From: Taenia hydatigena
Lineage: Eukaryota > Platyhelminthes > Cestoda > Cyclophyllidea > Taeniidae
Direction of reading: 5' to 3'
NCBI GenBank assembly: GCA_036345935.2
Contig: JADWOT020000005.1
Span: forward strand, 18,826,369 to 18,890,368
DNA: 64,000 bases
Shown: piece after piece, positions 1 through 13,212 of the stretch
Numbering within the stretch: position 1 is the first letter of the stretch
Layout of the letters: each line of letters starts with the position of its first letter
Position numbers and translations under genes: made by a program
Notes under the pieces: model-generated
The model's input: the letters and a program-made list of their open reading frames with translations, nothing else
Told to the model about the DNA's origin: nothing
The model's database searches: none

Positions 1-2677
1 TGGCGTGGTATTCAGCCAGCAGAGTTGAGACCTCTGATATTGTGGAGTAGGAAATATGAGAGTTGAGAACTTTCCCCATTCATAGGAACGACAAACCACC
101 CAAAGTATTCAGTCCTGAAGTTTAATATAGCGCAAAAGTGGGGAGCGTATGAGCATTTGCTCAATGGAAGAGAAGTCTATTTTCCCCAAAATAACATCTG
201 TGTGGACTCCTCAGTCACCATATGTCTCAGTCAGCATCATGGTGATACGATGTCTGTTTCTTTCGCTTCTGCCAGACACTCATTAATTCCCTTTTTCATT
301 TTGGACAAGATTTCGTGCAAGATTGTAACTCTTGTGACAACTTCCAAAAAGACTCGAGCTCAAAACTGATGGCAGCCATTAGTAGCAACAGGAGCACTCG
401 CCTAAATTCTGAGTCTTGTGACATTGTCAGCAGAGCATTTGAACTTGTTAATCACGGAGCTATCTTCGAGTATGCCAAGAAGCGTTTTCACTTCGAGGAA
501 ATGTCTCGATTATGCTCCGCACAATTCCGACCGAAACGTGTTTCTTCAACTGGGCAGTGCATTCTCGGCAAGCTATCTTACAAATTATGACTAGTATATG
601 CAATGCATTTGCTTCAGAGCATCCAACAGTCTTCACTAGTTTCAAGTCAGTGAATTCCTGCCAGTATGGTGAATGCAACACAGTCGACGTGGAGTGTCTG
701 CTAGACTAGGAATATAAGCCCATTAACCCCTGTTCATGGCCTGTGATTGGTTTTTGTGCATCACTGACTGTGCTGCGCAGCCTGAAGCAGAAGTGTGATT
801 GTAAGGCACTGATCACGAAGGCGGAAGCATGTTCATTTAAAGTATACTTGTTTCAGTACTGCGTGTTGAAGGTTCCAATTCCATAAACAAGTTATCTTAT
901 CGCACGACTTCCCCGAAGGTGAACCCGATGCGAATCTTGTATCGGAGGGCAAAAATTTAATGTAGAACTTCATTAAATGTTGTCCGATGCCATGTGGCCA
1001 TTTATTTACAATTCGTTTGTGGGATCTGTAGTACACACAGCTTTCCATAAATTAGATCCGTATAAGGTGTTAACTCCCACATGGCCAATTCTCAAAATTA
1101 AGGTACTTCACTGCTCATCAATTCCCTTACATTCTTTCAGTTGTATACCTCAACGTTTCTAGAATTTTGCGAGACGACAACCAACTCTCGTAACTAATGT
1201 AGTAACCATTAAAGCAGCTTTACGACGTTGAAATCCTAGCTTAGTCAAGACAAGGTGTCAGCTGATGTCAACTCTGGTAGTTCCCATTAGTTGTATTTAT
1301 CGTACCAAGTCTGGGTGTCCACTTTAAAATTCAGCACTTGCTTCACAGTTCAATCGGCGCCAAAAGCATAGTTCACCGGGACACAAAACTGTGGGTAGTA
1401 AGTGCTGAACTTGCGCTTTGTCCTCAAGGATGGGTGATTTCGTTATACCCGCAGATGCTTGCTGAAGGATTTGACTCCTCTTATCACCAAGTGGCTATCA
1501 ACTGAATGGTTAGGCTTCCTGAGCATTAACATCCACATGCATTGATATCACTATGAATGGCCATTGCCTTAACGTGGTTGTCACTACATCTAGAAATTGC
1601 TCTTATGTCTTACTGATCAGTGACAAGAAATCAACTTGCACTAAAAAGCATTTCGGACTGTCTGAGAGATCACATTTTGAAGAGAACCTTCCAGGACACT
1701 AAAATGGGGATGATTTGGGGCTGTGGATATCTCCAGCGAGGAATGCCAGAGCCGTAGGTGTTGACGAGTGTCAGTGGCCTTAGCATAGAGATCGGAGCTC
1801 GACCAGGCTGCAGAGTCCATGGAGTTAAATTCTATTTCAATAAACGTCCATCCACACCAGCGTGACTTCATAATAGTCCCTTTCCAAGGTGACACAAGAC
1901 CGGAAATTGCAATGCAATAAAACCCCGTCCCTATTTCAATAGAACCCGGACCTCGCCATCTTCGCACTCATCTCGCCTATATCTCCAAACTGATTATCCC
2001 ATTTCATCTGTGATCGCGGGAACATGTGTTCCTGTGGCCATGTGACTGTCTACTAGATGTCAAGTTGAGATTTAATCCAAAGGTGAGGCAATGCTGTCAA
2101 GGGAATAGGGTTGAGGCACTACCTTTCGTCTTCTCGTAAACGAGGTGTGGTGTTGGGCATGCTTAGAGTTGTGGATGCAGACTCGGGTATGGTACTGCCC
2201 TTTTACGCTAGGAGGAGGTGGTACTACTTTTGACTGATTTTACTAACATCGACCGTTCCTCATGAAAGTAGGACAGGTTTTCTTATCTTCCACTTGTACC
2301 AAGAGCTGCAGCGCATTATCCACACTGAAAACAGATTCATCAGGAGGTAGTGACTGGTGCCTTAAAAGTGTGGATTGAGTGCGCGCACCAGTCATGCGCA
2401 TGCGCGCTAAATGAATGTCGCGGCAATAAACCACTTCTCATCACAAGTCACTAAATCAGCCAGTCAAGAAGTGATACTCTGTGAAGTTTATATCCATCAG
2501 TTAATGCACGATGTATGGGATTCATTGATCCTTTCACTTCCATCACCACATTCCCTCCTCATATCAATTGATCTAGACGTGAGCCGACCACTTCACGTTC
2601 GCCATGGCAGAAAGTTATTCTTGATGCGGTGACCACTAATTGGTCTAGTTATTACGATTGCAACGCCTCATTCATCC
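1..2677. repeat. Palindrome 1, left arm
   Basis: This stretch is the reverse complement of 5422-8098: position x pairs with 8099 minus x throughout, with no net insertion or deletion. By eye I see only about six or seven substitutions in 2.67 kb, for example near 28, 90, 699, 1241, 1597 and 2605, which is about 99.7% identity. The inner edge is at about 2677, where pairing stops. The outer edge lies beyond the window start, so the true arm is longer or ends exactly here. No gene is supported inside the arm. Short frames such as the 108-codon frame on the minus strand at 1641-1967 are present in both arms but have no recognisable features. Confidence 0.95.
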
Positions 2678-3210
2678 CTGCTGTTATGAGGCATAGGTAT
2701 GTCCCCTACTTCTTGTGATGGAATCTCCGCCTCTGTGTGTCTTCAGATGGCTTAAGTTGTCAATGGATGATGCATCAGCATGGAAAAAATTACTCATGTA
2801 CACTTTTCCAAATTTTATGCAACGATTTTGGCGAAGAACGGTAGACATCTTCGGAATGCAGTTTAAACTGGCACTGTGGCAGACCAACGCAAGCAACATC
2901 CACCACCCATAGTCGGAAAGCAGCATAAGTCTTCCAGTTACACTCTCGTCTTAGTGTGTGGAGACCAGTCTACCGACTCCCATGCGGCTAGTTAACTCGG
3001 TAATGCCTCACTAAGCTACGTTGTCTATGTACGATATCAAGTACTCTATCCTTCAACTTTGGCCTGAAGCAGGTAGTGAATATTTTGGTGATGATCTGCA
3101 GAATCATCCTTGTTACCGACTAGCTTATATTTTTTTACAAATTTACAAGAAATCATCAATGCCAATATTTGCAATGATCTCACGATTTTATCTCCCCGCA
3201 TAGCTGGCTT

Positions 3211-3216
3211 TTTATT
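3211..3216 (-). terminator. Possible AATAAA polyadenylation signal
   Basis: The plus strand reads TTTATT here, giving AATAAA on the minus strand about 190 bases past the stop of the 169-residue gene. This is similar to the spacing of stop and AATAAA in the 60-residue copies (about 170 bases). It is a short motif, so support is modest. Confidence 0.4.
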
Positions 3217-3403
3217 ATGTGCTGACAGAACTGCACGCAGCATGTTGGAGTTCCGGCGTTCAGTGGATTTCAGACATCTCGTGAGGCTAAAGCGGTACAT
3301 TACTGCTGCTTCAAAAAATAAAAATCTTTGTGTTATACGGTTTGTTAATAATGTATTAATTAATTGCTAAAATATTCAACACTAGTTACATTTAATTAGT
3401 CTT

Positions 3404-3913
3404 CTAGGCAATAAAGAGCTTGAGAAGGGCTTGAACTAGCTTTTCAATACCAATTGATTGCACAGGCTTCCCTACAAGCCTCGGTCCTTGCATTAGCTGT
3501 GACGAGGATGGACATTTCTTCACTGAGGGACGTGAACACCTCCCAATAGATTGGGGAGAGCATGTAGTCTTACATGTGGGTTCGTTCTTCAAAACAGATG
3601 AACATGTACACTTGTTCACATGTGGTAAAGGGAGTATATACTCACTCACGGGTTCTGCTATCAACACAGGTGAGAATGCACAAGTTCTGACTTGCTGTGG
3701 AGGGAGGTTGCACTCCGTCTGGGGTTTTGTCACCAGTACAGGTGAGTACGGACAAGATTTTATGGGGGAAAAAGGAAACACAGCCTCAGTAGTGGGATCC
3801 ACAACCAAAACAGGTGAGTATGGCCAATTTTCAATAGGTGGTGAAGAAAACACAAATTCATCCGTCGGTTCCGTCCTCAGCACAAAGGAGTATGGGCACT
3901 CCAGCGTTTCCAT
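3404..3913 (-). CDS. Family A 24-residue tandem-repeat protein, 169 aa
   Basis: Intronless 169-codon frame encoding an unrecognised protein built of five 24-residue repeats at residues 7-30, 31-54, 55-78, 79-102 and 103-126. Each starts near PYSxVL, has a P-x-T/S-E core, and four of the five end in Cys; the first ends in Trp. A 43-residue tail with three further Cys-containing or basic stretches follows. The ATG at 3913 is chosen because it lies 60-65 bases downstream of a TATA box and because repeat 1 begins at residue 7, exactly as in the 122- and 60-residue relatives. No signal peptide or membrane segment is evident. One Cys per repeat suggests a disulfide-linked structural protein, which is inference only. 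The gene sits alone in the spacer of palindrome 1. The opposite strand is also open here and is judged a shadow. Confidence 0.7.
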   Translation of the reverse strand: METLECPYSFVLRTEPTDEFVFSSPPIENWPYSPVLVVDPTTEAVFPFSPIKSCPYSPVLVTKPQTECNLPPQQVRTCAFSPVLIAEPVSEYILPLPHVNKCTCSSVLKNEPTCKTTCSPQSIGRCSRPSVKKCPSSSQLMQGPRLVGKPVQSIGIEKLVQALLKLFIA

Positions 3914-3970
3914 CCCTTCAACTGGCTACCCGCTTCAGTTGATGCTGCCTCGTGTGCTGATTTGTATGTC

Positions 3971-3980
3971 CTTATATACT
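3971..3980 (-). promoter_or_regulatory. TATA box of the 169-residue family A gene
   Basis: On the minus strand this reads agtatataag, about 60 bases before the ATG at 3913. The leader after it aligns with leaders of the other family A genes (core atcagcacacgag). About 100 bases upstream, to roughly 4080, also align with the promoters of the 26 kb and 55 kb genes, including a gagcggg-like block and an atcacgag block. Confidence 0.75.
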
Positions 3981-5421
3981 GTTCTCATCGTCTGTTATTG
4001 TTTCCTCGTGATTTTCGTGCTATGTGCACTTTTAATCTTACATTCGCACCTCCCGCTCTTCAGAATCATTCTTCCGATTTGGACATCACAAGGTTGCTGG
4101 GACCCGTGAAATAACCCATGAATCGGTAAATGCAACTTATGTGCTGAACTTTGAAAATGTCATTGTAAATGCGAATATCAATGTAGAGTTACTTGCATAA
4201 CATTACTAATCAAGTACTCACACCACTTCAGTTGTCTGGAATGAGTGCATGTCAAGTGCCAATCTAGTCCTTTAAGGGTAATTGCAAGATCCTAAAACAC
4301 TCGGTGAAAATGGAAGTTAGAATGACTTTATTGCATTAAAAGCTGTATTAAATACCTCTTTTCCTTTTTTGGCAGTGTAACTGTACATGCGTCTACGTTC
4401 AGCTACTAGAAACGTGCAGATGATATCATTTCTTTAAGAATTCCACGTAAAATCGCAGGAAAGTGGTCAGTTCACCGTGCTAGTAGTGTTGAAATAATTT
4501 GCGTCTGATTTTAACTTAATTCTTGAATGCGGTATTGCAGAGCTCCGATTGCGTTAGTCGGCAAGGAAAAATGTGGTCGCAGGAGCGTTTCTGCCGTAGC
4601 GTAATTTGTTTCGCTATGGTAAGTGATGTGAACTATTCGCCGCCGTTTGAGTAACTAACTCTTGTAGGTAGTCCGTGATTGACCGTGTGAATTTGAACCA
4701 AATACTGGGTTGGTTTTTGAAATTTAATAAATTGTAACGGGAGAGTGAGAAAACTCGTGGAAACTAAAGATACTCCTGGGTTAGTTAACCATTGATTAAA
4801 GAAGATTTCCATGTATCTTAAATTCATCTATAAAACTTTCTTAGTTAGCATCAAATCAGTCAATACAATACCTCGAACCAATCTAAATTAAACGCTTCTT
4901 TTGTCCGGAGGGCTAAGAGAAAAGTAAGAAGGTTGTGCGTGTAGTTAGCAGAAGATGGGTAAATCGAAGATGTATAAAAGGTGTTTCCCAATCGTTACTG
5001 TTAAAGAGGGATCTTGAGGGGACAGAAAATGCTAAACACGAAAAGTACCAAAAGTAAAGCAAGGGAAGGTCCCACACGCTTTTCCACGCTGGGTTTAGCA
5101 AGCATAAGAAGTTCAGCTAGATGATGCTCCAAATGTTCGACTTATCCAAAATGCAAAAAAAGGTTGTTGCATTCTGCAGCGATTTTCAAAGAGTCTGGCT
5201 ATGCCTATCAAGAAGTAAAATAGGGTTCGTATTTTAAATAGTTCCGTGAAACTATTCGTTTTAGAATTGACCTAGTAAAGTAGGTATGTCTAGGGATTCG
5301 TTCAGGGGTAAGCCCGGTAAGACTAAAGGGTGTAGATAATTTGATGACTCCATAGTGTGACGGTGTTGTGATAGTTAAGGAGCTATGCATTGATTTACGG
5401 GACTTTGGTAGCAAATATTAA

Positions 5422-8098
5422 GGATGAGTGAGGCGTTGCAATCGTAATAACTAGACCAATTAGTGGTCACCGCATCAAGAATAACTTTCTGCTATGGCGA
5501 ACGTGAAGTGGTCGGCTCACGTCTAGATCAATTGATATGAGGAGGGAATGTGGTGATGGAAGTGAAAGGATCAATGAATCCCATACATCGTGCATTAACT
5601 GATGGATATAAACTTCACAGAGTATCACTTCTTGACTGGCTGATTTAGTGACTTGTGATGAGAAGTGGTTTATTGCCGCGACATTCATTTAGCGCGCATG
5701 CGCATGACTGGTGCGCGCACTCAATCCACACTTTTAAGGCACCAGTCACTACCTCCTGATGAATCTGTTTTCAGTGTGGATAATGCGCTGCAGCTCTTGG
5801 TACAAGTGGAAGATAAGAAAACCTGCCCTACTTTCATGAGGAACGGTCGATGTTAGTAAAATCAGTCAAAAGTAGTACCACCTCCTCCTAGCGTAAAAGG
5901 GCAGTACCATACCCGAGTCTGCATCCACAACTCTAAGCATGCCCAACACCACACCTCGTTTACGAGAAGACGAAAGGTAGTGCCTCAACCCTATTCCCTT
6001 GACAGCATTGCCTCACCTTTGGATTAAATCTCAACTTGACATCTAGTAGACAGTCACATGGCCACAGGAACACATGTTCCCGCGATCACAGATGAAATGG
6101 GATAATCAGTTTGGAGATATAGGCGAGATGAGTGCGAAGATGGCGAGGTCCGGGTTCTATTGAAATAGGGACGGGGTTTTATTGCATTGCAATTTCCGGT
6201 CTTGTGTCACCTTGGAAAGGGACTATTATGAAGTCACGCTGGTGTGGATGGACGTTTATTGAAATAGAATTTAACTCCATGGACTCTGCAGCCTGGTCGA
6301 GCTCCGATCTCTATGCTAAGGCCACTGACACTCGTCAACACCTACGGCTCTGGCATTCCTCGCTGGAGATATCCACAGCCCCAAATCATCCCCATTTTAG
6401 TGTCCTGGAAGGTTCTCTTCAAAATGTGATCTCTCAGACAGTCCGAAATGCTTTTTAGTGCAAGTTGATTTCTTGTCACTGATCAGTAAGACATAAGAGC
6501 AGTTTCTAGATGTAGTGACAACCACGTTAAGGCAATGGCCATTCATAGTGATATCAATGCATGTGGATGTTAATGCTCAGGAAGCCTAACCATTCAGTTG
6601 ATAGCCACTTGGTGATAAGAGGAGTCAAATCCTTCAGCAAGCATCTGCGGGTATAACGAAATCACCCATCCTTGAGGACAAAGCGCAAGTTCAGCACTTA
6701 CTACCCACAGTTTTGTGTCCCGGTGAACTATGCTTTTGGCGCCGATTGAACTGTGAAGCAAGTGCTGAATTTTAAAGTGGACACCCAGACTTGGTACGAT
6801 AAATACAACTAATGGGAACTACCAGAGTTGACATCAGCTGACACCTTGTCTTGACCAAGCTAGGATTTCAACGTCGTAAAGCTGCTTTAATGGTTACTAC
6901 ATTAGTTACGAGAGTTGGTTGTCGTCTCGCAAAATTCTAGAAACGTTGAGGTATACAACTGAAAGAATGTAAGGGAATTGATGAGCAGTGAAGTACCTTA
7001 ATTTTGAGAATTGGCCATGTGGGAGTTAACACCTTATACGGATCTAATTTATGGAAAGCTGTGTGTACTACAGATCCCACAAACGAATTGTAAATAAATG
7101 GCCACATGGCATCGGACAACATTTAATGAAGTTCTACATTAAATTTTTGCCCTCCGATACAAGATTCGCATCGGGTTCACCTTCGGGGAAGTCGTGCGAT
7201 AAGATAACTTGTTTATGGAATTGGAACCTTCAACACGCAGTACTGAAACAAGTATACTTTAAATGAACATGCTTCCGCCTTCGTGATCAGTGCCTTACAA
7301 TCACACTTCTGCTTCAGGCTGCGCAGCACAGTCAGTGATGCACAAAAACCAATCACAGGCCATGAACAGGGGTTAATGGGCTTATATTCCTAGTCTGGCA
7401 GACACTCCACGTCGACTGTGTTGCATTCACCATACTGGCAGGAATTCACTGACTTGAAACTAGTGAAGACTGTTGGATGCTCTGAAGCAAATGCATTGCA
7501 TATACTAGTCATAATTTGTAAGATAGCTTGCCGAGAATGCACTGCCCAGTTGAAGAAACACGTTTCGGTCGGAATTGTGCGGAGCATAATCGAGACATTT
7601 CCTCGAAGTGAAAACGCTTCTTGGCATACTCGAAGATAGCTCCGTGATTAACAAGTTCAAATGCTCTGCTGACAATGTCACAAGACTCAGAATTTAGGCG
7701 AGTGCTCCTGTTGCTACTAATGGCTGCCATCAGTTTTGAGCTCGAGTCTTTTTGGAAGTTGTCACAAGAGTTACAATCTTGCACGAAATCTTGTCCAAAA
7801 TGAAAAAGGGAATTAATGAGTGTCTGGCAGAAGCGAAAGAAACAGACATCGTATCACCATGATGCTGACTGAGACATATGGTGACTGAGGAGTCCACACA
7901 GATGTTATTTTGGGGAAAATAGACTTCTCTTCCATTGAGCAAATGCTCATACGCTCCCCACTTTTGCGCTATATTAAACTTCAGGACTGAATACTTTGGG
8001 TGGTTTGTCATTCCTATGAATGGGGAAAGTTCTCAACTCTCATATTTCCTACTCCACAATATCAGAGGTCTCAACTCCGCTGGCTGAATACCACGCCA
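5422..8098. repeat. Palindrome 1, right arm
   Basis: Reverse complement of 1-2677, about 99.7% identical by eye. The inner edge is near 5422. The outer edge cannot be set because the partner sequence lies before the window start; 8098 pairs with base 1. No gene is supported within it. Confidence 0.95.
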
Positions 8099-11000
8099 AA
8101 ATGGAAGTGTAGGAAGTCGTCTGGTTCCTGCATGTCGACGAGACAAGACCTGTTCCGCTGTTTACCGTTTGATCCAGAATGTTCGTCGATGCACGCCATG
8201 CATTAAAGCCTCAATCTCGATCTCTGCCTTAGGGTCAGAAATAAAGCATGACACAGTCTGAACAAATTGAAATAAACGTCAAGGAGCTAACGACTTTGTA
8301 CCCTCCCACTTCCTACCAAAGTGATTGCAAATCAAGCCAAGAAGTGAATTGTTAAATTTATTAAAGCAATGCGGAAGAATGGGAGAACTAACAGAACATT
8401 TGCGAAACAAACCATTTATAGTAGAATAAAGGATGGTGGGTATTTTGGTCATTATTTCTGCTAATATTAACACCTGAATTAATTGCAACATGCACAGAGA
8501 TTCGCTTCGCCGCGACTCTAAATTGAGCACTTCTTTCGCCTATCAGAACATATAATTGCTAGCAGATCCTGCCAGTGTTGACTCCATCATTTAAATTTGA
8601 TTGCATGAAAGTGATTGGTGTCATCTCTTTGGAGGAGTCCCTGTTCAACCCGACATGGAGGGAGAAGGCGCATCTACTGATAGAAGTAGAAGCTGGGGTA
8701 CGCAAGTTAATTGAATGTTTGTGATGTGTTAATTGGCAATGAATGAAGCTGCCCACGGACAGATGATTCCTCGAGGCATTCGACAACCACATAGTAGTAC
8801 GCAGCATAAGCAGTCAGAAGGTGGTGGTAAGACAGGGTGAAATTTTCTTCGGCTAGATTGCTTGCTCCCACACGTAACCGCAGGCTTCTGTCTCATTTAG
8901 AAATAACTTGGTATTGTGGCACGGTGCAAAGCGAATGGTGAACAGGGGGCTTTCAACAGTCATTTACTTTCTCACAAATGAAACTGCTCTGTCGTCTTTT
9001 ATTTTGTGTACGCTTTCCAATAACTACTCCCGAAGATGTTAGTTTTTGTATTGAGTGATTTGGTGTCGTCGATTTGTGAAAACAGCGTGCCTTCTTGTTG
9101 AAAGATGTATGCTCCATGAAAACGCTTCCCACCAATGGTGTTGAACAGCATGTCACTCATCGTGTAACCACCTCCGGACGGGAAGAAAATGTTGGTAATT
9201 ATGAACAAGAGAACTCAAGCCTTAATTGTTTGCTTCACTCACTTCCCATCAGTGACTGTCTAGGTAGAAAGACTCGAGTTTTAGCGACTGAATAGTGACG
9301 GCTTTCTTTCTCGCCCTCCTCCTTTGCTACAGTAGAGTAAAGCACGTCCTCGTCTACACAGAATTTTGCGCACTTGCCTGGCATACTCAGCTGTGCTGGG
9401 GTTCTTCAACAATTCCAGTGTGGACAGACGCAGTGCACGCATCTTGTTTCCCCGTGACTTCTTCAAGTGAAGATTTTTGCAACTTTTGTTAATAGCATTT
9501 GGAAGTTTTATTCTGCACTCCTGGTAGTCGTGATTGCAACCACCTGGCTATCCGGAGTGCTCTCAATCCCTCACATCACTCACAAATGTGTTGATTCACT
9601 CGTGACTGCCGCTATGAGAGACAGTCGCAACCAAATTAATGACTGAATGTAACGAACTTGATGTCTGGCGGCACGTTCTATCTGCTGAAGCATTATCACA
9701 GATAGCTGATCCTTTTAGAGCAGCCCGGGCATCAATTCCGTACTCTACTTTGTTATTTAAATGACAAGTCATGCACAAAATTAAGATTCAGTCGGTGTAC
9801 CGGGCGGAATTAGTTCCATATACCGCTCTTCCTTCAATCATGGCTTCTATTTGAAAAATCAGCGATAACTCTTTCAGTCAGCGAATGAACTTGCGTCTTC
9901 TTTGTACAAAATAAAACAGTGTTTATTTACTCGTTCAGGTGGCACGCAAAAAAGTGCACGGGGGAATTTAGACTTTGGTGAATGGACCACTGAATATGAC
10001 TGTGTAAGCCGAATGGACTGAGAAAAGGGACGCTAGCTTCTGTTTAATCAGACTAGGCATACCATTTCTGTCGCCCATTTACAAACAGCCTTGAGAAAGC
10101 GCAGAGGTTTCCTCATCGAAACGACTTCGTAATGCATTTTTGGGAGGTGTTTCGATTCTCTGTCTGAAAAAGCCAGGTTAAATAACAAAAACGCTGTGAA
10201 AATTGGACACGCTATCAGCACTAGCCTATCACATGTCCAAGCACAGATCTGTCACCAGTTAATAACGTCAACTGAACCAACCGTGGGTAGTGCATGCTGC
10301 AGTTCATCAGCACTTGAGCTGCGTTGAGGAATCACGCTGGTTTGAAAGTGGAATGCTTGCATTCGTGCAGAAATGATCTGGCAAGTAGACGATAGCGTTG
10401 AGTCGCATTGCAGATGGTTGATCGGGTGGACATGAATACGAAAAAGCACGTACATTTAGCAGCACACACCATGTGCACGTCAGGAATGTGATGCTGCAAC
10501 CGATCGTCGGCTAAACTGCACCAAGTTGAGAAGAGAGTAGTACGTTGGAATGGGTGCTGCTTATCAGCTGCACAAGGTTACTTTGCGTCAAGCGATTTTG
10601 TTAAAGAGCTCTGCTTTTAAGCTTATCGTCTCGATAACGGAGGTTGGAAATGGCGACTCAAGGGATCTCAATGTGGGGAATCGGACCATCGCTATGGAAC
10701 GTTTGTCAGCCTCCATGAACACTGCCTAACTACCTACCGCCTAATGGGTAGCCTTCTACACGTCCACTTCGTTGAAGTGCGATGACTGATCGAAAAAGAG
10801 TGAGCGTGAACAGCCCTAATGGTGACGCCGCAAGGGTGAAGGAGGATATGCAACGGATTTTCCTGCCGCCACGGTTTTCGCCTTCTCTTTGTCAAATTAA
10901 CTTCGTCCATAATAATATGACTTATCACAGTTTGGTGGCAAATTGCAACACTGAGTAAACGAGTTATTCCGCATCGAGTGTGAGTCTTTTACAAATATCA

Positions 11001-13200
11001 GAGGATTTTAGTCAATGTAAACATTGGCATGATTCTAAAGGTAACTGTTCAGGGCACTGATTCTTCTCTTTATCGCAATATTCATTTGTGCTACAAATTA
11101 AAGAATGCATTTGATTACCGTACGGAATGACTGCATGGCTGCATGGTTACTCTGTCAAGGAGGGAGCACCCTGCGCAGACCGAAAAGCCCACTTAGTTAG
11201 ACGTTCAGCTAAAAGAAGTTTTATTTCTTAAAACAGTGCGGCATGTGCGGAGCAAAGAAATTAGTCATATTTTTGTGGTGTTTTGCCCGCCTTGCGGTAC
11301 CATTTGTTAACGAAAACACTGAGTTCCTATTTTCTTCCCATCATAGTCCTTTTGCACTTGAATGTCTTGTTTTGCAATACTACTTCGCAAAGGATGCTCT
11401 CAACTGGAGGACCGCACCATTCATGCTTGCACAGAAAGCATTGAAGGGTACCTCAACATTTTCCACCTTCGTGTTTATCTCAAACACACCTGGAGACGAA
11501 GAAGCAAACTCTTCACTTCTCCAAAATGAGTGAAATATTTGTGTGCAAACACGGAATCGCCACTCCAGTTCCACTTCCGTCTGAGAGCCTGAAGACGATC
11601 CTACTGACTTGTATGTGGCCATTTGAAAGAAAAGCATTCCAGCTAGCTGAGTTGCATATGCTCGATACCCTCACCAATGCGTAGTGTGGATTTCACGCAA
11701 GAAGTCCGAATGGGATATTACACATTTACAGAACGAGAATTCATGGGACAGTCTCGAGTGCAATTAGCACTTCGCGTCTTTGCATCACGTGATTGAAGCC
11801 CTGACCCAATTCTCCAGTGATGCTTTGTGCCCACTCACTGCAGGTGTAGTTTGGAGAAGACGCGGTGCTTCGCCATTGTAGGGCCTCACGAATGTACTAG
11901 AAGACTGAAATCAACTGTCGTCCAGTTATTTTACTGCTATGGTGGATGTGTTAAGGCTAGTTCTGGCCTAACCAAATGACGCAGCTCAGCTGCGGTCTAG
12001 TTGCCGTCTGCTTTCCAGATCATGGGACTAATTTACTGAACTTTATGAATCCAGCAAATGCAGAGCACTTTGCATGAAGCGACTGAACCTGAATATTTGA
12101 CACTTCAGGACTAATGCACGCAATTTGACTGTCCGGTGTTCGCAGCCAAGGCAATAGGGTCAAGAAGGCAACTTTCTGAACCACTTTGTCAGCCCATTAG
12201 CGTGCCTCAGATTAGATGAAAACATCAGTTGGTTTGTTCTGTCGGTGGAATCATTCAACTGTCGTAGTTGGTCGGATTGTAAACAATGCCGAGATAGAAC
12301 TAGTAAAATTAGCGCAAAGTGGCCAACTAATTCTGCTGAGTTAGCAGCTTATTTGAAGTGACATTTTGTTTCTCTACAGCCTTGAAATACCCTTTCCACC
12401 GAATGCAACCACAGCCCATGACATGCGCCTTTGACAGACACTCTTGGTTAATACTGAATTTCGCAATCATTCAGTTGGTCATGCAATCCCAAAACTTATT
12501 TTGTGAAACACCATTAAAGTGACAGCGAAGCTACTGTGGCTGAATCAACGAGCACTTGGCATCATCATTTATTTCAGAGGCGACCAGAACTTTCTGACTT
12601 GTGATTACATTCAGCAGATAAGGCCTTTAGTGGAATTTGAAGGGCTTTGGACAACAAGCAAAAAGAGCATTATAACTTGCTTCGGTAAATGAGGAAGGTC
12701 AGTTTACGCCGAGTCCTTCACCTGTTATGGAACAAAAATGATCCGAAGCCTGGATCCGGAAAACACATAATCCTGTCATCATTCCTTCAAATGCCACTCA
12801 TTATATTCCGCGATTTCATCTCCTTCGGAAATGACACTTAATCTCACTTTCTGTTAGCTTGCCACTTTCGGTTGAAGGGTATTCTGCTTGGTATAAAAGC
12901 AGACAAATTCATTTATCATGGTAAAAGTCAAGTTTGCTCAACAGGTGCAAAAGGGCTCGTACTTTCCTTTCAGGCGTACTTCGCTCAGAATAGAGGACAA
13001 TCGGTCACTTTAGGTAAGAACAGCAGGGTTAGTTGCTGCAGTGGATGGAATGAGCGTTTTGATGAGAAGGCGTGAATGCTCTCGGTCCAGTCGTACGGTG
13101 TGATTCGACGTGGGTGAATCATTTCTATGCCGAATCAAAATGAGCATCGAAGGAGTGGAAGAATATGGGTGTAGCATCAGCGTAACTTCCAGCGATTGCG
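8099..13200. other. Unique stretch with no supported gene
   Basis: About 5 kb of apparently single-copy DNA. I see only short frames, none with a family A promoter, a recognisable domain or a repeat. The most protein-like frame is listed separately at 10782-10958. Sequence beyond 8098 may still belong to palindrome 1, since its left partner is outside the window. Confidence 0.6.
10782..10958 (+). CDS. Candidate small ORF, 58 aa, unrecognised
   Basis: An ATG-initiated frame of 58 codons, rich in Arg, Asn and Asp in its first half, with a protein-like composition. No promoter, domain or second copy was found, so it may be chance or part of an exon. Confidence 0.2.
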   Translation: MTDRKRVSVNSPNGDAARVKEDMQRIFLPPRFSPSLCQINFVHNNMTYHSLVANCNTE

Positions 13201-13212
13201 CCTGGTGGTAAA

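Larger units (their letters stand above)
2678..5421. other. Spacer of palindrome 1
   Basis: Single-copy DNA of about 2.7 kb lies between the two arms. It contains one supported gene, the 169-residue repeat protein on the minus strand at 3404-3913 with its promoter up to about 4100. The rest (2678-3200 and 4110-5421) shows only short frames below about 85 codons with no recognisable motif. Confidence 0.85.

Noticed and set aside
1641..1967. 108-codon minus-strand frame in palindrome 1 arms (mirror 6132-6458)
   Set aside because: Present in both arms only because the arms are copies. It has no promoter, domain or related sequence elsewhere in the window.
3576..4109. 177-codon plus-strand frame opposite the 169-residue gene
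   Set aside because: It opens with GTG, runs backwards through a conserved TATA box and leader, and mirrors the repeat of the other strand. I take the minus strand as the gene because its ATG position, residue-7 repeat start and TATA spacing recur in independent copies.
12892..12899. TATA-like tataaaag at about 12892 and again at 13994 and 4973
   Set aside because: The sequences after them do not match the family A leader, and the short frames that follow show no repeat; isolated TATA-like strings are expected by chance.
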